Shown: piece by piece, positions 5,271-6,176 of the stretch
Layout of the letters: each line of letters opens with the position of its first letter
How positions within the stretch are numbered: position 1 is the first letter of the stretch
From: Clostridiales bacterium UBA1381
GTDB taxonomy: Bacteria; Bacillota; Clostridia; UBA1381
Assembly (NCBI GenBank): GCA_002305435.1
Contig: DBQZ01000072.1
Location: 34,480 to 40,655, forward strand
Direction: 5' to 3'
Length of the DNA stretch: 6,176 bases
Made by a program: the position numbers and the translations under genes
The notes under the pieces: generated by a model
Told to the model about the DNA's origin: nothing
What the model saw: only the letters and a program-made list of their open reading frames with translations
Databases searched by the model: none

Positions 5271-6176
5271 TTATTCTTCTGTTATAAACACGCTTGCAAT
5301 TGCTATCCAAGCCTCGCGGTTTTTAAGCCATATCAGCTGCAGCTCATCAAGTGAGACCGGAGCTTCGCCGTCACCGATACGAACTATAATCCCGGGTATG
5401 CCCTCGTGGAAGGTTGACCAGTTTGTAAAGCTGCCGGCTACAAGCTCATCCTCAGGCTCTGAGGTTACATCGTATACGGTGAGATTTGCAAGGGCTATAG
5501 CCATCTGGGCGGATTCCAGAGAGGAAGCAATGTCGGGATCATAACGTAAGACGATGTCCGAGCCGGTTGTGTAGTAGCACATTGTGGCAATGAAGTTATA
5601 TTGCTCAAGCAGCTGTTTTATCGCCGCAGTTTCTACAGTGTCCGCATCACCGGCATAGCCTGAGGAGGAGGGGGTGTCAACGATATTTGCTCCCTCTTCG
5701 CTGCGGTCGAAATTGTGGTAGAGATCCGTCCCGGCAAAATTTGCTTCCCATGTTTTGAAATACGTATTTTCAAGCACAGACGTGCGGCCTGAAAGCCTGT
5801 CCTGACGGTATATTTCCCGCAGCCGCTCACGATCTTCGTCGCTGTCGATACCGTCAACTCCGCCCTGCGAGATCATTACACCGTCGGGATTTAGCATCGG
5901 CACGATGTGAAAGGCGATATTGTCGAATACTTCACTGTACTGTATATCGTCGAAAAATCCTTCTTCGTAATATTCAAGGTAATACTCAAGCTGTTTCATA
6001 AGAAGCAGCGTACCCATATACTCAGCTCCGTGGACTCCTGACATAAGCAGTATATGGCGGTCGGCATCCCTGTTGCCGACGATTATCTCGTACACCTCAT
6101 TGCCGCCGGGCGTGGAGGCGAGGGAGGAATACGACATATGGTCTGAGTATTTCTCCAAAAGCTGTTCAAGGTCGCC
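5271..6176 (-). CDS. M14 zinc-carboxypeptidase family protein, N-terminus outside window, probably catalytically inactive
   Basis: The 301 C-terminal residues of a metallocarboxypeptidase-like (M14) domain are visible. The frame is open through the right edge (reading GDLEQLL at the edge), so the true start lies outside and a TTG at 6158 is not taken as the start. Family marks are the zinc motif HGAE (H at 6032-6030, E at 6023-6021), VPMLNPDGV (NPDG near 5891-5880) and a SSSGYAG segment. Several catalytic positions differ from active members. The usual DLNRNF is DLYHNF (Tyr-His at 5720-5715), the usual Y-H-T-T-G zinc ligand is Y-Y-T-T-G (Tyr at 5573-5571), and the usual IEIG general-base Glu is VRIG (Arg at 5381-5379). 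Clostridial relatives often cleave gamma-D-Glu-diaminopimelate bonds in wall peptides; this one may only bind them. It ends 97 nt before the transpeptidase ATG. The frame is intact, with no stop or shift, arguing for a maintained protein and not a decaying gene. Confidence 0.85.
   Translation of the reverse strand, partial: GDLEQLLEKYSDHMSYSSLASTPGGNEVYEIIVGNRDADRHILLMSGVHGAEYMGTLLLMKQLEYYLEYYEEGFFDDIQYSEVFDNIAFHIVPMLNPDGVMISQGGVDGIDSDEDRERLREIYRQDRLSGRTSVLENTYFKTWEANFAGTDLYHNFDRSEEGANIVDTPSSSGYAGDADTVETAAIKQLLEQYNFIATMCYYTTGSDIVLRYDPDIASSLESAQMAIALANLTVYDVTSEPEDELVAGSFTNWSTFHEGIPGIIVRIGDGEAPVSLDELQLIWLKNREAWIAIASVFITEE

Noticed and set aside
1..6176. CRISPR array, tRNA or rRNA genes, insertion sequences and phage genes
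   Set aside because: No spaced direct repeats, transposase-like frames, terminal repeats or RNA-gene signatures were seen; the region is ordinary metabolic and cell-wall gene content.

Overview
The window is gene-dense, every supported gene lies on the minus strand, and both ends cut through genes. Gene order, Shine-Dalgarno sites, sigma-A-type promoters and protein families point to a strictly anaerobic, fermentative Firmicute of the class Clostridia, possibly a gut-type Oscillospiraceae/Ruminococcaceae relative. That taxonomic guess rests on protein family resemblance only.

Bases 1-3633 hold a compact operon for a multimeric, NADH-dependent and probably electron-bifurcating [FeFe] hydrogenase. 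Reading along the minus strand, the order is hydC (NuoE-like [2Fe-2S] subunit), a small thioredoxin-fold ferredoxin-like protein that may be HydD, hydB (NuoF-like FMN/NAD subunit with N- and C-terminal Fe-S domains) and hydA (catalytic subunit, cut by the left edge after 313 residues). Gaps between genes are 12, 30 and 13 nt and each gene has its own Shine-Dalgarno site. In the intergenic region upstream, a good promoter (TAGACG-17-TATAAT) starts transcription about 44 nt before hydC. By homology the complex would couple oxidation of NADH and reduced ferredoxin to H2 evolution, or the reverse, which re-oxidises fermentation electron carriers.

Bases 3634-3925 are an AT-rich intergenic region with that promoter and a 10-bp-stem terminator for the preceding gene.

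Bases 3926-5173 encode a secreted L,D-transpeptidase-type protein: signal peptide, copper-amine-oxidase-N-like repeats, then a YkuD catalytic domain with an intact His/SHGCVR active site. It has an almost consensus promoter (TTGACA-17-TATATT). A long inverted repeat spans the -10 box and the ribosome binding site.

Bases 5271-6176 hold the C-terminal 301 residues of an M14 (zinc carboxypeptidase) family protein. The HxxE zinc motif is intact, but the third zinc-ligand His, the catalytic Glu and the substrate-binding Asn-Arg pair all appear replaced, so it looks like a pseudopeptidase. It and the L,D-transpeptidase may both touch peptidoglycan stem peptides. They are not evidently linked to the hydrogenase.

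The most notable observations are the degenerate M14 active site, the dyad over the ldt promoter and Shine-Dalgarno, the TSCSPGW form of the hydrogenase L1 motif, and the three-cysteine ferredoxin-like subunit.
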